64,000 bases of DNA from Mesorhizobium sp. YC-39 (GTDB lineage: Bacteria; Pseudomonadota; Alphaproteobacteria; Rhizobiales; Rhizobiaceae): NCBI RefSeq assembly GCF_025753795.1, contig NZ_JAOWPS010000010.1, forward strand, positions 1 to 64,000, given 5' to 3'. Below the pieces are notes generated by a model. It saw only the letters and a program-made list of their open reading frames with translations, did no database searches and was not told the origin of the DNA. Position numbers and translations under genes: made by a program. Below, in pieces: positions 18,311-29,405 of the stretch (its first letter is position 1; each line of letters opens with the position of its first letter).

Positions 18311-21300
18311 CTATCCGAGCTCATGGATCGTCACGCTGGGAATAAGGGCCTTGGCGATCTCGCACAGGTGTTGGTGATGCGTGAGGTAGATCACCTGGCC
18401 CGCACATGCCATCTGACCAAACAGCTTGAAAACCTCCTCGGATCGGACGTGGTCGAAGGTCTCCATGATATCATCGGCGATAAAGGGCACAGAAGGTCTA
18501 AGCCGCGCAAACTCGTAGTAGCCTGCGAGCCTCAGGGCGAGGTAGAGCTGAAACCGAGCGCCCTTCGACAGGGCGTCTGCGACCTTGGACTGCCCGTCGC
18601 GTTGCATGGCGATGAGGACTTCACCACCTTTTGCCGGTTGGGTCGCCAAGCCCGTGTATTGACAGCGTGTGATGAGCGCGAAGGCATCCGATGCCCGCAC
18701 CATCATCCCGGAACGATGTTGCTCACGATAGACCCTCAGGGCGTTTGAGGCCGACATTGCTCCCAATTTCAACTCGATATACCGAACCGCCTTCTCCTCG
18801 ATTTCCAGAAGCACGGTGCGACGCTCCGCGTCTATTCGGGCAACCGCGCTGTCGCCGCCAATGGCATCCAGCTTGTCGGCCGCGCGGGTCCGCCGGATGA
18901 GCTGGTGCTGTATCAGTTCGTCAAGATCGCCAAGCCGCCGCTCGCTGTCGGCCTTCTCGATCGCAAGGATATGCGAATCGAGGCCATCCAGGATCGAATG
19001 GGCCTGCTCGATCGTGTCCACCGTGAGTTCAGCCAACAGCTGTTCCTCGAGATCGGTGACGGTGGCACGCAAGCGGTCCCTTTCCTTGAGCAGCTCGTCG
19101 CGCTCAACGACTTGCGCCAAGGTGGCCACTCCGAAGGCGCCCAAAACATCTCGCTTGCGTCGTTCATGAACCGCGACTTCCAGATCGAGAGCGTCACGAA
19201 CATCTTGCAGGCGCTGCAGGTCATTGAGGAGACTCAGCTTTGCCTCACGGGCGCGATCGGCGCGCTCCAGGCGCTCGGCAAGCCTGATGGCCAACTGTTC
19301 CGGGTCCTCGTCGTTCGCCGGTTCAGCCATTAGTGCCGCGGCAGCGGTAATCTCCTCGATGAAAATGCTTCTGTCTGCCTCCATCTTCGCAATACGCAGC
19401 CGCATGGCGTCCCGGTCCTGAATAGCCTTTGACAGCTCAGCCAACTGATCGAGTACGCCGCCGACGCCAGGCACGGAAATCCCTCTTTCCAGCCAGGTTC
19501 CCTTGAGTGCTTCGGTGACGTCGGCCACCCATTCCTCCTCGCGCCTTTCCGCCACCTCCAGGGCGCGTCGCCTGACTGCCAGTTCTTCCTCCCTCGCGCT
19601 TACGGTCCTCACCGCCTCCGCGCGTTCGGCGTCCACCTTGGCTTGCCTGTCGAGAAACCGTTCCGCGACGGCCACCATGACTTCCAGCCTCTCGTTCGGC
19701 TGTATCCCGACGCTTTCGAGGGCCGCGCTCACCTCAAGGCGTATGAGATTCCCGTCGTCAGTTGCCCGCTCAAGCTTCTTGCGCGCGACCAGGATCTCGT
19801 CCCAGGCCGAGAGTGCATCGGCGCGGGCGGAACTACGCTCCTCGATCAGCCCGATCAAAAGCTCAAGCGAGGGTTCCTGGCATGCGCCAAGCAAGTCTGT
19901 CGCTGCGGCGATGATTTCCGAGACTGCCGCTTCCCCACTGGAGGCGAACTGCCCTAGTTGATCAGCCGTGCGCGTGATGACAGCGGCGCTCTCAGCAAGG
20001 CTACGTTGTGTTGTTCGGATTTCAGCGAGTTCGCGCGCATGGACCAGACGTATCGCTGCAACACCGTCGTCACGAGCCAACGCCGCCTCGAAAATGTCTG
20101 CCGTCTCGGCGAGCAGCTTTTCTCGATGTCCTTTCCAAGCCTCGTCCCTCTTGCGTCGGACAGCCATTGCCGCTTCATCATCCGCCACATCGACCGAGGA
20201 CCGGATGGTTTCCAATCGTGCCAGCAGCGAAGCATGCGTTTGTTCCTGCTCCGCCAGACGTTGGGAAAGGATGGCTTTGTTCCTCTGGTGCTCTGCCGAA
20301 AGTGTCTTCCAGGCCGCGATCTTGCTGGCGCTCGGAACTGACATCGCACAGAGCGTCTCGGCGTTCCCCTCCCACGGCTTCAGTCGCCGGATCGCCGCCT
20401 GCCAACGATTTTGACTTGCGTCTTCCGCCTCACAAGCCGCCTTAATCTCGCTCAGATGCCCGCTTCCTCTCGCCTTGGACAGCGCCGACGTCAGCCTTGC
20501 CCGGGCAGGCTCAGGCACAGCCCGTTCTTCACCGACCCGTTGCCTTGCCGTGTGAAGCGCATCCAGGGCTGCCGCGGATTCATCGCGGGCGACGCGGACG
20601 CTGGTGGTTATTCCTGATCGCTGTTCGAGCATATTGCGAACAGACCCGACAATGGCAGCGGGCAGGAGAAGCGAGGCCGGCTCCTGTTCCGTGGATTTCC
20701 CCAGAGCGGCAAGGCAATTCGCCACGGCGTTGTCGAGGATTTGAAGCTCCATCCTGCGGGTAGGCAGGTCCAGGCCAGCAGACACATATCGTGCCTTGCG
20801 ATCGGCCAGTGCGCGAACCTGTTCGGAGATTGCGAGGATCGCCTCATCCACGGCGATCGCCGCGATCCTCGCCCTTAGTCTCTCCATTTCGTCGTCGTTT
20901 GCCAATTGGCGCGTTCGCAGGCTGGCGTCCTGATCGATCATTTCGGCGACACTCCCCGTCCAGGTCCGGGGCGGCGAAGCCAGGTCAGGCAATTCGGCAA
21001 GCCGAGCGGCCCTCCGCTGCGTATCGGCCGCGAGGGGAGCCGCGCGCAGATACTTCGCGATTGTCTCCAGTCGAGCCAACAGCACCGATCGTTCGGCTAC
21101 GCTTCGATCGTATTTTTCCGCGGCCTCGACACGTTCCGCCTCCAAGGTTTCGAAAGTGGAGGCCAACGTGTCGATTTCATCCTTGCGGGATTTCAGTTCG
21201 GCAAACCGCTTTTTGAGCAGCGCAAGTTCGGTTCCGTGTGCCTGCTTGCGATAGAGGCTGTCTGCTTCCGCCTCGAGCGCGCTCAGGATGTCACTTGCGT

Positions 21301-21775
21301 GCCCCAGTCCGGCGCTGGCCGCAAAAAGCAGCTTGCCGAGGTCTCCGCGCGATTCCAGGATCGATTTTCCGCCTGCTTCCAGCGTCTCGTCGTCCAGTGA
21401 GAACATGGTGCTGTAGGCCTCGCGCGACAGGCCTGCCAGATGTGCCGATATCGCCACTTCACTTGCCGGCTGGCCGGCCGCATCGTGCAGCGAGTTGCTG
21501 CGTTGTTTCGTACGCGAGAAGGTCCGTTCTTCGCCGGCGAGTTCGAGCACGCCGCCGACGCGCATGGCGCTATACTCATGCAGGAAATTGTAGCGGCTGC
21601 GTTCCTCAATGCCAAACAGCAGGTCCAGATAACCGGAAAGTGCCGTCGATTTTCCAGCCTCGTTCAAGCCGAACACAATGTGCAGATCGGGTCCGGACTC
21701 CGGCTTTGGCCCGAAGTCGAGCGCCCTGTCGGTAAACTTCCCGTAGCGAATGAGGTCGAGGCGCCGTAGTCTCAT
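18311..21775 (-). CDS. yhaN: YhaN/SbcC-like AAA coiled-coil ATPase
   Basis: 1154-residue SMC/Rad50-type protein. The N terminus RLRRLDLIRYGKFTDRALDF and P-loop VFGLNEAGKSTAL belong to the YhaN family, and the C-terminal Walker B is VPFIADDIMETFDH, a family-specific sequence. About 900 residues between them are charged, heptad-like coiled coil. YhaN pairs with the nuclease YhaO in DNA-end processing. The start overlaps the stop of the YhaO-like gene (ATGA), so the two are coupled. Confidence 0.85.
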   Translation of the reverse strand: MRLRRLDLIRYGKFTDRALDFGPKPESGPDLHIVFGLNEAGKSTALSGYLDLLFGIEERSRYNFLHEYSAMRVGGVLELAGEERTFSRTKQRSNSLHDAAGQPASEVAISAHLAGLSREAYSTMFSLDDETLEAGGKSILESRGDLGKLLFAASAGLGHASDILSALEAEADSLYRKQAHGTELALLKKRFAELKSRKDEIDTLASTFETLEAERVEAAEKYDRSVAERSVLLARLETIAKYLRAAPLAADTQRRAARLAELPDLASPPRTWTGSVAEMIDQDASLRTRQLANDDEMERLRARIAAIAVDEAILAISEQVRALADRKARYVSAGLDLPTRRMELQILDNAVANCLAALGKSTEQEPASLLLPAAIVGSVRNMLEQRSGITTSVRVARDESAAALDALHTARQRVGEERAVPEPARARLTSALSKARGSGHLSEIKAACEAEDASQNRWQAAIRRLKPWEGNAETLCAMSVPSASKIAAWKTLSAEHQRNKAILSQRLAEQEQTHASLLARLETIRSSVDVADDEAAMAVRRKRDEAWKGHREKLLAETADIFEAALARDDGVAAIRLVHARELAEIRTTQRSLAESAAVITRTADQLGQFASSGEAAVSEIIAAATDLLGACQEPSLELLIGLIEERSSARADALSAWDEILVARKKLERATDDGNLIRLEVSAALESVGIQPNERLEVMVAVAERFLDRQAKVDAERAEAVRTVSAREEELAVRRRALEVAERREEEWVADVTEALKGTWLERGISVPGVGGVLDQLAELSKAIQDRDAMRLRIAKMEADRSIFIEEITAAAALMAEPANDEDPEQLAIRLAERLERADRAREAKLSLLNDLQRLQDVRDALDLEVAVHERRKRDVLGAFGVATLAQVVERDELLKERDRLRATVTDLEEQLLAELTVDTIEQAHSILDGLDSHILAIEKADSERRLGDLDELIQHQLIRRTRAADKLDAIGGDSAVARIDAERRTVLLEIEEKAVRYIELKLGAMSASNALRVYREQHRSGMMVRASDAFALITRCQYTGLATQPAKGGEVLIAMQRDGQSKVADALSKGARFQLYLALRLAGYYEFARLRPSVPFIADDIMETFDHVRSEEVFKLFGQMACAGQVIYLTHHQHLCEIAKALIPSVTIHELG

Positions 21776-23031
21776 TGCTGCCCGCCTGCCTTGAGGCGGG
21801 CCGTGACCAGACCGGCACCACGGGCGAGAGCCCCGTCGAGGAACACGTCCAGCGCGGCTTCGTCCTTTCCGGCAAAGTCGCGCGCGTCCGGCGGAAGATC
21901 CGCGATGGTTTTCAAAACCAGGGCTTTGGCTTCCGCTCGGAAAGCTTCCGACCTGGCAACGGTGTGCATGGATTGCGCGAGCTCCAGAACCGGATCGGCG
22001 ACGCCGTCGGATGCCTCACTGTTAGGCGTTGACAGGTCCAGCTCGAGCTTCTCGATCCACGCATCACCCACCTGGTCGGCAGCCTGTTCAGCCTCCCCGA
22101 GCAGCAGATCCCTGTCGCGGATTATTTTCCAGGACAGCGGCGACGTACCGGTCAGGCCGAGGCGGACCACAGCATGGCGGGATCGAACGGCGGCCCGGGT
22201 TTGCTCCAGCGCGGACCGGATCCGTCCGACGGCCTCGGGCCATTCCAGCGTCCCGGTTAGATCAACATTCATCCGCTCGAATTGCGCGACACTGGTCAGC
22301 CTCTCTTCAATCGTGACGGTCCGGTCATCGCTTATCGTTACCAGGCTGACGGATTTCTCTCCAGCCTCATTGATGTCCCTGCCTTGTGGCATTCCCGGCA
22401 TCACCACCGTGCTCGCGCCGGGATGGACTTTCCGAACATGAATGTGCCCCAGCGCCCAATAGTCGAAACCGTGGCCGTGCAAGTCGGCAACGCTGCAGGG
22501 GGCGTAGACGTCATGACCGGGGGATCCTGCCAGACTGGTGTGCATGATCCCGACATTGACCGCCCCTTCGCGGGGAGCCGTATATTTGGGCAGCAGGCAC
22601 TCTGGCGCCTTTGGGTTTGCGAAGCTCAAGCCATGGACCATGACGTCCAGACCTCCGGCTGATTGCAGCACCGGTTGGGCACGGCCACCGAAGATCGTCA
22701 CGGTATCGGGAAACACGAGCTGTTTCGTAATCCGCGACATGGCGTCGTGATTTCCTCGGATCATGAAGACCCTTACACCGGCCTGGTGGAGCCGGGTAAT
22801 CTGCAACGCCAGAAAGCGTGCCGTTTTCATCGACGTCTGATCGCCGTCGTAAAGATCGCCGGCAATGACGAGGGCATCGACACGCTCGGCAAGGCAAAGG
22901 TCGACGATGGAGACAAACGCCTGACGACTGGCGTCTCCCACCAGTTCGGCAAGATCGGGGTTTCGCATCGCCAGCGAGCGCAGCGGCGAGTCGAGATGGA
23001 TATCGGCCGTATGGATGAAGCGAAATGCCAC
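21772..23031 (-). CDS. yhaO: YhaO/SbcD-like metallophosphoesterase (DNA repair exonuclease)
   Basis: 419-residue nuclease subunit. Metal-binding motifs are in order: FIHTADIHLDSPL (D, H), VIAGDLYDGDQTS (GD), MIRGNHDAMS (GNHD), MHTSLAG (H) and ALGHIHVRK (GHxH). A GTG start at 23031 is preferred because GGAG lies eight bases upstream and VAFRFIHTADIHL is the family N terminus; a TTG at 23055 is also open. Partner of the ATPase encoded next. Confidence 0.85.
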   Translation of the reverse strand: MAFRFIHTADIHLDSPLRSLAMRNPDLAELVGDASRQAFVSIVDLCLAERVDALVIAGDLYDGDQTSMKTARFLALQITRLHQAGVRVFMIRGNHDAMSRITKQLVFPDTVTIFGGRAQPVLQSAGGLDVMVHGLSFANPKAPECLLPKYTAPREGAVNVGIMHTSLAGSPGHDVYAPCSVADLHGHGFDYWALGHIHVRKVHPGASTVVMPGMPQGRDINEAGEKSVSLVTISDDRTVTIEERLTSVAQFERMNVDLTGTLEWPEAVGRIRSALEQTRAAVRSRHAVVRLGLTGTSPLSWKIIRDRDLLLGEAEQAADQVGDAWIEKLELDLSTPNSEASDGVADPVLELAQSMHTVARSEAFRAEAKALVLKTIADLPPDARDFAGKDEAALDVFLDGALARGAGLVTARLKAGGQQ

Positions 23032-23393
23032 TGGGCGATCTCCGGTCCCGAACAAGGGATGTGGTTCGACGAGAATTCTTCGGCACCCGGTCTCAGCGGG
23101 CTGAGTTCAGGCGACTCTTCATTCAGGCGTTGCTGGCCCGGCTTCGCTACCCCTCATACCCGGTTAGCAAAGCTCAACGGCATTCGGCAACTCTCTTTAT
23201 GGCCCTGGAACGGCGTGATCGGGCCTTGATGAGTTTCGCCGGGAAATGCTGCGGTCAGCTCACTCCAAAAATTATCTGTACTCTAAACTATCGGACTGAG
23301 AGCTTCTTGTTCTGATAAGACATCCAAAAACACGACAAGAGCCTTCTTCAAAGGACAAAAAGCCGCTATTCTCTCAAGGGGGGTGCTGCATCA
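23032..23393. other. Divergent promoter region of the DNA-processing block
   Basis: 362 bases between the leftward YhaO/YhaN pair and the rightward DUF4011 gene, more AT-rich in its right half. No gene is seen. It must carry promoters for both directions, but I could not fix their boxes. A strong GGGGGG ribosome site precedes the ATG at 23394. Confidence 0.5.
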
Positions 23394-26300
23394 ATGGAAT
23401 CACACGATAGTTCTCAGTACGCAACAATTGACAGTGCCGCATCCGATATTTCTGCTGCGCCCTGCATCGTTGCCGATGTCGCTCCCAGCTTTACGTATGG
23501 GTCCTATCAGAATGCGATACCGGTCATCCGCTCGATACGAATTGAGAACAACTCGACCTTTCATTTTGAAAACTGCCGCGTTGAGTTGACATCGTCACCG
23601 TCGTTCCTGCGGCCGAAGACATGGACGGTCGATCGGCTCATCCCTGGTGACAGCCTTCAGTTAAGCGACCGCAAGGTTGAGCTCGATGCCGGTTATCTCG
23701 CCGGCTTGAACGAGGCCGAACGCGGTGAGATCACGCTTCGCCTCAGCTCGGGGGGAAAGATTCTCGATGAAAGACGTCTGACAGTCAGACTGCTCGCTCG
23801 CGACGAGTGGGGTGGCGTCGCGGACATGGCTCAACTGCTGCCGGCATTCGCCATGCCGAATGATCCGGGCGTGGCGCAGATTCTGCGGGCCGCAGCGGAA
23901 CGTCTTGCCGCACATGGTCACCCGAGTAGCTTGGACGGATATCAGTCCCAAAGTCCCCAGCGGACATACATGCTGACGGCGGCCATCTATTCGGCGATCG
24001 CCGGCATGGGATTGCACTATGCGGAGCCGCCGGCCAGCTTTGAGAGTCGCGGCCAGAAGATCAGGCGTCCGACGACGATCGCGCAGGAGTGCCTCGCGAC
24101 TTGCCTCGACACCACCCTCCTGTTTGCCGCTGCCCTGGAGGCCGCCGGCTTGCACCCGGTCGTCTTGATGTTCGATGGGCATGCAGCGGTCGGCGTCTGG
24201 CTGGCCAAGAGAACCTTCGGCAATGCCATCGAGACGGATCAGATGGAGGTCCGCAAGGCATTGGCGTCCCGCGAATTCATCGCTTTCGAGACAACTGGCG
24301 TCACCCATCGACCTGCGCTCACGCTCGACGGCGCGCAAAGTGCGTTGAGCAACCGTCTGGCGGAGGACCAGGCACACGTCTTCGTGGCGGCTATAGACAT
24401 ACGCCGCTCTCGCAGCGGCGGCATAACGCCGCTCGCTTCACACGAGCCGATCCGTCGCAATGTCGTCGAGGATGAGGCCGAGGTCGCCGCCGTTCTACCA
24501 CTTCCCCCTGCCCCGGCCATTGGCGAACTGCCAGCCGAGACTATCGAGGTAAAGCCGACCAGTGCCGCTGGCCGTATCGAGCGCTGGCAGAAAAAGCTGC
24601 TCGACCTGACGCTGCGAAACCGGCTCCTCAATCTCCCGGATTCGAAGAAGACGATCCCGTTTCTGTGCACCGATGTGGCCTATCTGGAGGATCGGCTGGC
24701 AAACGGTGTCGCTATCCGTCTCATATCCCTGCCCGAACAGAATCCGTTGGGTGAGCGCGACGAGGTGCTTTACCGCGACGTTCACGGACGCGACCTTCAG
24801 CGCGGTTTCGCGGCGGAGGCTCTGCTCAGGGACGAGCTGCCCTCGACGCTGGACGCCCGTCAGTTGGACGCCAGGCTGATCGACCTGCATCGACAGGTCC
24901 GTAACGATTTCGCCGAGGGAGGGGCAAATACCTTATTCCTCGCCGTGGGCTTCCTGCGCTGGAAAAAGAAGCCGGACGATGAACGCAGCTATCGGGCACC
25001 ACTGCTTCTTGTGCCGGCACGGCTTGAGCGCCGCAGTGCGACTTCGCGCTTCACGATCCGCTTCCATGAGGACGAGCCCCGTTTCAACGCAACGCTTCTT
25101 CAATTTCTGGAGCGGGACTTTGATCTGCGCCTTCCGCAGTTTGGCGGCGATCTGCCGCTGGACGACAATGGCATTGATGTGCCGCGTGTCCTCACCATGA
25201 TGCGCCAGGCGGTGCGTGACGTTCCCGGGATGGAGGTGATCGACGAAACCGCGCTATCAACCTTTTCCTTCGCAAAATTCCTCATGTGGAAGGATCTGGT
25301 CGAGCGTACCGAGGCGCTGCGCCAAAACAGGGTCGTGCGCCACCTCATCGACACACCGGAGCAGGCCTTTCAGGCAGCAGATGGACAGTCGCCGTTTCGA
25401 GAAGAAAGTGACTTGGATCGCGCCTATGCGCCCTCAAGCATCATAAGCCTTCTGCCGTTGGATTCATCGCAGACGGCCGCAAGTCTCGCGGCTGCCGAGG
25501 GCCATGACTTCGTCATCGTGGGCCCCCCGGGAACGGGCAAGAGCCAGACCATCGCAAACATGATCGCCAACTGCCTGGGTGTGGGCAAGACCGTCCTTTT
25601 CGTGGCCGAGAAGACGGCCGCTCTCGACGTCGTCTATCGCCGGCTGCGGGAACATGGCCTGGGAAATCACTGTATCGAGCTGCATTCGAACAAGGCCGAC
25701 CGCAGGCATTTTCTCGCGCAGTTGAAATCGTCCTGGGAGCATGGTGGGCGGGCGGACGCGTCCGAATGGGTCGCCATCAATGAGCGGCTGCGGGTGAGGC
25801 GCGACGAATTGAATGCCTATGTCGAGGCGCTTCACCAACGCTACGCAAATGGCTGGACACCCTATCTGGCATTGGGGATCGCCCTTAGATCGGCAGATGA
25901 GCCTGCGCCTGTGCTCACATGGCAGGCGCGCGATACGCACGACGCGCAAACACTTTTTGATCTGGAAGAGCTTGCCGCAGAAGTCGGCCTTGTCTTTGCT
26001 TCGGTCGACCGCGAGCCGGCACTCGACCTGATCGATGTTGGCGAGTGGAGCATCGGTTGGCAAGAAAACCTGCTTTCCGCGGCGAAATCGCTTCAGACTG
26101 CAATCGAACTTTTGATGAGCTCGATCAGGGACTACCTCGCCAGTCTGGGCCTCGGCGCCAAAGAGCCGGTGTCGCACGCAGTACTCAATTGCCTTGCAAG
26201 CCTGGCGGAGGTCCTGAGCCAAAGCCGAGGTCGCGACATCTCAATTGCCTTCGACCGGGACTTCGCTCAGTGCAGGACCGCCCTCGTGGATCTGGGACGT

Positions 26301-29300
26301 TCGATCGAAACCTATCGCGACGCTGAGCGCGGCCTTGCCGCTACCTATGGCGTTGATCGGGTTCGCGAGCTGGATCCCGACAGTCTGGACCGCCAATGGC
26401 GCGAAGCGAAGGCATCGTTCTGGCCGAACTCCATGCTTGGCAGGCGCAAGGTCCAGAAGCTTCTGCAGGGTTATGCCGACCTTGGCACCGCAGACCCCGG
26501 CCGCGACCTGTCGCCGCTGCAGCGCATGAAGCAGGCTCTCTTCGCCATCGACCAAAACCTGTTGGCTGGGAAGCCGCTACGGCTCGAGGGCCTGGCCACG
26601 GATGTCAAGGCAGTGACGGACATCCTGGAACTCGCCCAACGCCTTCGCGGTGCCCTGCGTATTCCCGGGTGCTCACAAGAGGAAATACGATCCGTGTTGC
26701 GTTCTGTTGCGCCGAGCCTTCGCGGCACGCTGGAAAATGACAGGGTACGCCAAGCAGGAGACCGGCTTCTCGCTGCCACGAAAAGCCTCGAGGTCGCACG
26801 TCGGGTGTTCGGTGAGATTGCCGGGCGCGACACTCCCGACAGCGGTGACGGCGCCAGTCTTGCTGCACTCAAGACGAAGCTCGGTGCTCTGATAGGCGCT
26901 CGAAATCTGTTTCGCGACTGGTCGGCATGGTGTGGGGCCCGGAGCAGGGCAATCCGCCACAACCTTGCCCCTCTGGTCGAGCAGATCGAGACGGGAGCAA
27001 TCCGCCCCGAGCATGCGCGTTCGGCGTTTCGCGTAGGCTATGCGCGATGGTGGCTCCCGAAGGTCCTTGATGAAGACCTTGTCTTGCGAAACTTCCGCAG
27101 GTTTCAACACGAGAACGCCATCAAGGAGTTCCGTGAGATCGACGATCTGGTGCGGTCGCACGCCACGCAGCGTGTCATCAGTTCGATCGCGCATGGCCTG
27201 CCGGCAGTCCAGGGTGTCTCTCGCAACTCGGAACTGGGCCTGCTGCGCCACCAGATGGAGCTTCAGCGGCCGAGCCAGTCGATCCGAGACATGATCGGCA
27301 AGATGCCGGAGTGCTTTTCCAAGCTTGCCCCCTGCATGTTGATGTCGCCGCTCTCCATTGCCCAGTATCTTCCTTCGAACCAGGCTCTGTTTGACGTGGT
27401 GATCTTCGACGAGGCTTCGCAGATTACCACTTGGGACGCGGTCGGCGCCATTGCCAGGGCGCGTCAGACAATCATCGTGGGCGATCCCAAGCAGCTGCCA
27501 CCGACCAATTTCTTCGGACGCAACGAGGATGAGCAGGAGGTCGCCGACCACGAGAAGGACCTGGAAAGCATCCTGGACGAGGCAAGGGCGTCCGGCATTC
27601 CGGTGCGCGACCTGAGGTGGCATTACCGCAGCCGAAGCGAATCCCTGATCGCTTTCTCGAACCATCACTACTATCAGAACCGGCTGGTGACATTTCCGTC
27701 GCCAGCGGTCGAGGATCGCGCGGTGCGCCTGCGAAAGGTGCCGAATGGCATCTATGACCGTGGCAAGAGCCGTACGAACCGGATCGAGGCGGAAGCTGTG
27801 ACGGCTGAAGCGGTCGCGCGGCTGAAGAGCTGGCTAAAACTCCCCGAAATCGGCCGGCCGACGCTTGGCGTGATTACCTTCAATGCCCAGCAACAGTCCT
27901 TGATCCTGGATCTGCTTGACGCAGCGCGTCGTGATCACCCGGAGCTCGAATGGTTCTTCGCCGAAGATCGCGTCGAGCCAACGATCGTCAAGAATCTCGA
28001 GAACGTGCAAGGCGACGAGAGGGATATCATCCTGTTCTCGATCACATTCTGGAAAGATGCCTCCGGAAAGCCCCCACCAATGGATTTCGGGGCACTGAAC
28101 CGCGATGGGGGTGAGCGTCGCCTCAACGTCGCCGTGACGCGCGCGCGTCAGGAACTCATCGTCTTCTCCGGTTTTTCGGCAGACCAGATCGACCCGGCCA
28201 GAAGCAAGGCGCTCGGCGTTCAGCATCTCAAGACGTACCTTGATTATGCCGAGAGAGGCGCTATCGCGCTGCCGGCCCAGGACATTGGCTCTGTCGGAGG
28301 TTTCGATTCTCCCTTCGAGGAAGCCGTGGCCACGCAGTTGGAACGAAGAGGATGGGTTGTCGTCCCGCAAGTCGGGATTTCCGGCTTCCGCATCGATCTC
28401 GCGATCCAGAACCCGGATTTGGCTGGCGCCTACCTGGCTGGGGTGGAATGCGATGGTGCGACCTATCACCGGTCGTCAACGGCAAGAGATCGCGACAAGA
28501 TTCGCGAACAAGTGCTGAAGGGGCTGGGCTGGAACATCCTGCGCGTCTGGTCAACGGATTGGTGGTTCGACGCCAACGGATGCGCCGAACGGTTGCACAC
28601 CAGCCTGGAAACCCTGCTGGAGGAGGGCCGGGCGAAACGCGCGACCGAAGAACCGAAGACTGAGTCTCACTGGGACATGGGGCGCCAGGTCAACCCGATC
28701 GACGAGAGTGCGCAAGACCACGCGAGGCCGATCGAAGAGCCTCCACTGCCGTGGACGGTTGCCGAAACAGAACTCGTATCGGTGAACATTCCCGCGGCTT
28801 CCAGCCACTCTGAGGGAACCCCACCATCAACGACGACCGGCCAGCATGCCATCGGCGCCGCGGAAGGGCGTTACGCAGTGGCCGATCTCACCGGTTTCCG
28901 CGCAGACCCCGAACAGTTCTTCGAATTTGGCTACCGAGCCACGCTGCATGGCATGATAGAAACCGTCATCGAAACTGAAAGTCCATTGCGAACAGATGTC
29001 CTCGCCCAACGGATTGCTCGGGTCCATGGTTGGCTCCGCACCGGTGGACGCATCCGCGAGAGGATCGACCTTCATTTGCGGGATCTGGACAGGACACAAG
29101 AGTCGAGCGGCGAGTTCATCTGGAAAAAGGGCAAGGTCTTGGACCTCCTGCCATATCGTCAACCGGTCGATGAGGAAGCGCGACGTTCGATTGCCGATAT
29201 ACCGCTGGCTGAACTTGCCTCGATGGTGATTGGCAACCCCGATCTTCTGGACATGCACGATCCCGCACGCGATCTAGCTCGTCTGCTTGGGGTAGAACGT

Positions 29301-29375
29301 CTTGCGGCGATCTCACGTGCACGCTTGGACGAGGCAATCGCCAGGGCCAAGCAGCATATCGTTCAGAGCGAATAG
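23394..29375 (+). CDS. DUF4011-helicase-nuclease-DUF3320 protein
   Basis: 1993-residue multidomain protein. Order seen: a beta-sandwich-like N terminus (about 20-130); a transglutaminase-like part (about 190-300, with ATCLDTTLLFAAALEAAGL and GHAAVGVW); the DUF4011 entry motif WQKKLLDLTLRNRLLNL (about 395); superfamily 1 helicase motifs, P-loop GPPGTGKSQT (about 709), VIFDEASQ (about 1336), GDPKQLPPT, VQGDERDIILFS and NVAVTRARQE (about 1577). A Vsr/MTES_1575-type nuclease follows (about 1639-1720, SPFEEAV then VECDGATYH), then DUF3320 (about 1826-1950). Proteins of this design occur in defence islands and one was, to my memory, tested as antiphage. Here it stands beside another ATPase and the YhaNO pair. 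Confidence 0.85.
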   Translation: MESHDSSQYATIDSAASDISAAPCIVADVAPSFTYGSYQNAIPVIRSIRIENNSTFHFENCRVELTSSPSFLRPKTWTVDRLIPGDSLQLSDRKVELDAGYLAGLNEAERGEITLRLSSGGKILDERRLTVRLLARDEWGGVADMAQLLPAFAMPNDPGVAQILRAAAERLAAHGHPSSLDGYQSQSPQRTYMLTAAIYSAIAGMGLHYAEPPASFESRGQKIRRPTTIAQECLATCLDTTLLFAAALEAAGLHPVVLMFDGHAAVGVWLAKRTFGNAIETDQMEVRKALASREFIAFETTGVTHRPALTLDGAQSALSNRLAEDQAHVFVAAIDIRRSRSGGITPLASHEPIRRNVVEDEAEVAAVLPLPPAPAIGELPAETIEVKPTSAAGRIERWQKKLLDLTLRNRLLNLPDSKKTIPFLCTDVAYLEDRLANGVAIRLISLPEQNPLGERDEVLYRDVHGRDLQRGFAAEALLRDELPSTLDARQLDARLIDLHRQVRNDFAEGGANTLFLAVGFLRWKKKPDDERSYRAPLLLVPARLERRSATSRFTIRFHEDEPRFNATLLQFLERDFDLRLPQFGGDLPLDDNGIDVPRVLTMMRQAVRDVPGMEVIDETALSTFSFAKFLMWKDLVERTEALRQNRVVRHLIDTPEQAFQAADGQSPFREESDLDRAYAPSSIISLLPLDSSQTAASLAAAEGHDFVIVGPPGTGKSQTIANMIANCLGVGKTVLFVAEKTAALDVVYRRLREHGLGNHCIELHSNKADRRHFLAQLKSSWEHGGRADASEWVAINERLRVRRDELNAYVEALHQRYANGWTPYLALGIALRSADEPAPVLTWQARDTHDAQTLFDLEELAAEVGLVFASVDREPALDLIDVGEWSIGWQENLLSAAKSLQTAIELLMSSIRDYLASLGLGAKEPVSHAVLNCLASLAEVLSQSRGRDISIAFDRDFAQCRTALVDLGRSIETYRDAERGLAATYGVDRVRELDPDSLDRQWREAKASFWPNSMLGRRKVQKLLQGYADLGTADPGRDLSPLQRMKQALFAIDQNLLAGKPLRLEGLATDVKAVTDILELAQRLRGALRIPGCSQEEIRSVLRSVAPSLRGTLENDRVRQAGDRLLAATKSLEVARRVFGEIAGRDTPDSGDGASLAALKTKLGALIGARNLFRDWSAWCGARSRAIRHNLAPLVEQIETGAIRPEHARSAFRVGYARWWLPKVLDEDLVLRNFRRFQHENAIKEFREIDDLVRSHATQRVISSIAHGLPAVQGVSRNSELGLLRHQMELQRPSQSIRDMIGKMPECFSKLAPCMLMSPLSIAQYLPSNQALFDVVIFDEASQITTWDAVGAIARARQTIIVGDPKQLPPTNFFGRNEDEQEVADHEKDLESILDEARASGIPVRDLRWHYRSRSESLIAFSNHHYYQNRLVTFPSPAVEDRAVRLRKVPNGIYDRGKSRTNRIEAEAVTAEAVARLKSWLKLPEIGRPTLGVITFNAQQQSLILDLLDAARRDHPELEWFFAEDRVEPTIVKNLENVQGDERDIILFSITFWKDASGKPPPMDFGALNRDGGERRLNVAVTRARQELIVFSGFSADQIDPARSKALGVQHLKTYLDYAERGAIALPAQDIGSVGGFDSPFEEAVATQLERRGWVVVPQVGISGFRIDLAIQNPDLAGAYLAGVECDGATYHRSSTARDRDKIREQVLKGLGWNILRVWSTDWWFDANGCAERLHTSLETLLEEGRAKRATEEPKTESHWDMGRQVNPIDESAQDHARPIEEPPLPWTVAETELVSVNIPAASSHSEGTPPSTTTGQHAIGAAEGRYAVADLTGFRADPEQFFEFGYRATLHGMIETVIETESPLRTDVLAQRIARVHGWLRTGGRIRERIDLHLRDLDRTQESSGEFIWKKGKVLDLLPYRQPVDEEARRSIADIPLAELASMVIGNPDLLDMHDPARDLARLLGVERLAAISRARLDEAIARAKQHIVQSE

Positions 29376-29405
29376 GAATGAGCAAACGATGTTATCGGGG
29401 GAAGT

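Noticed and set aside
18203..18748. 181-codon plus-strand frame opposite the end of the YhaN-like gene
   Set aside because: The minus strand has the Walker B and conserved C terminus there; the plus frame has no motif or ribosome site.
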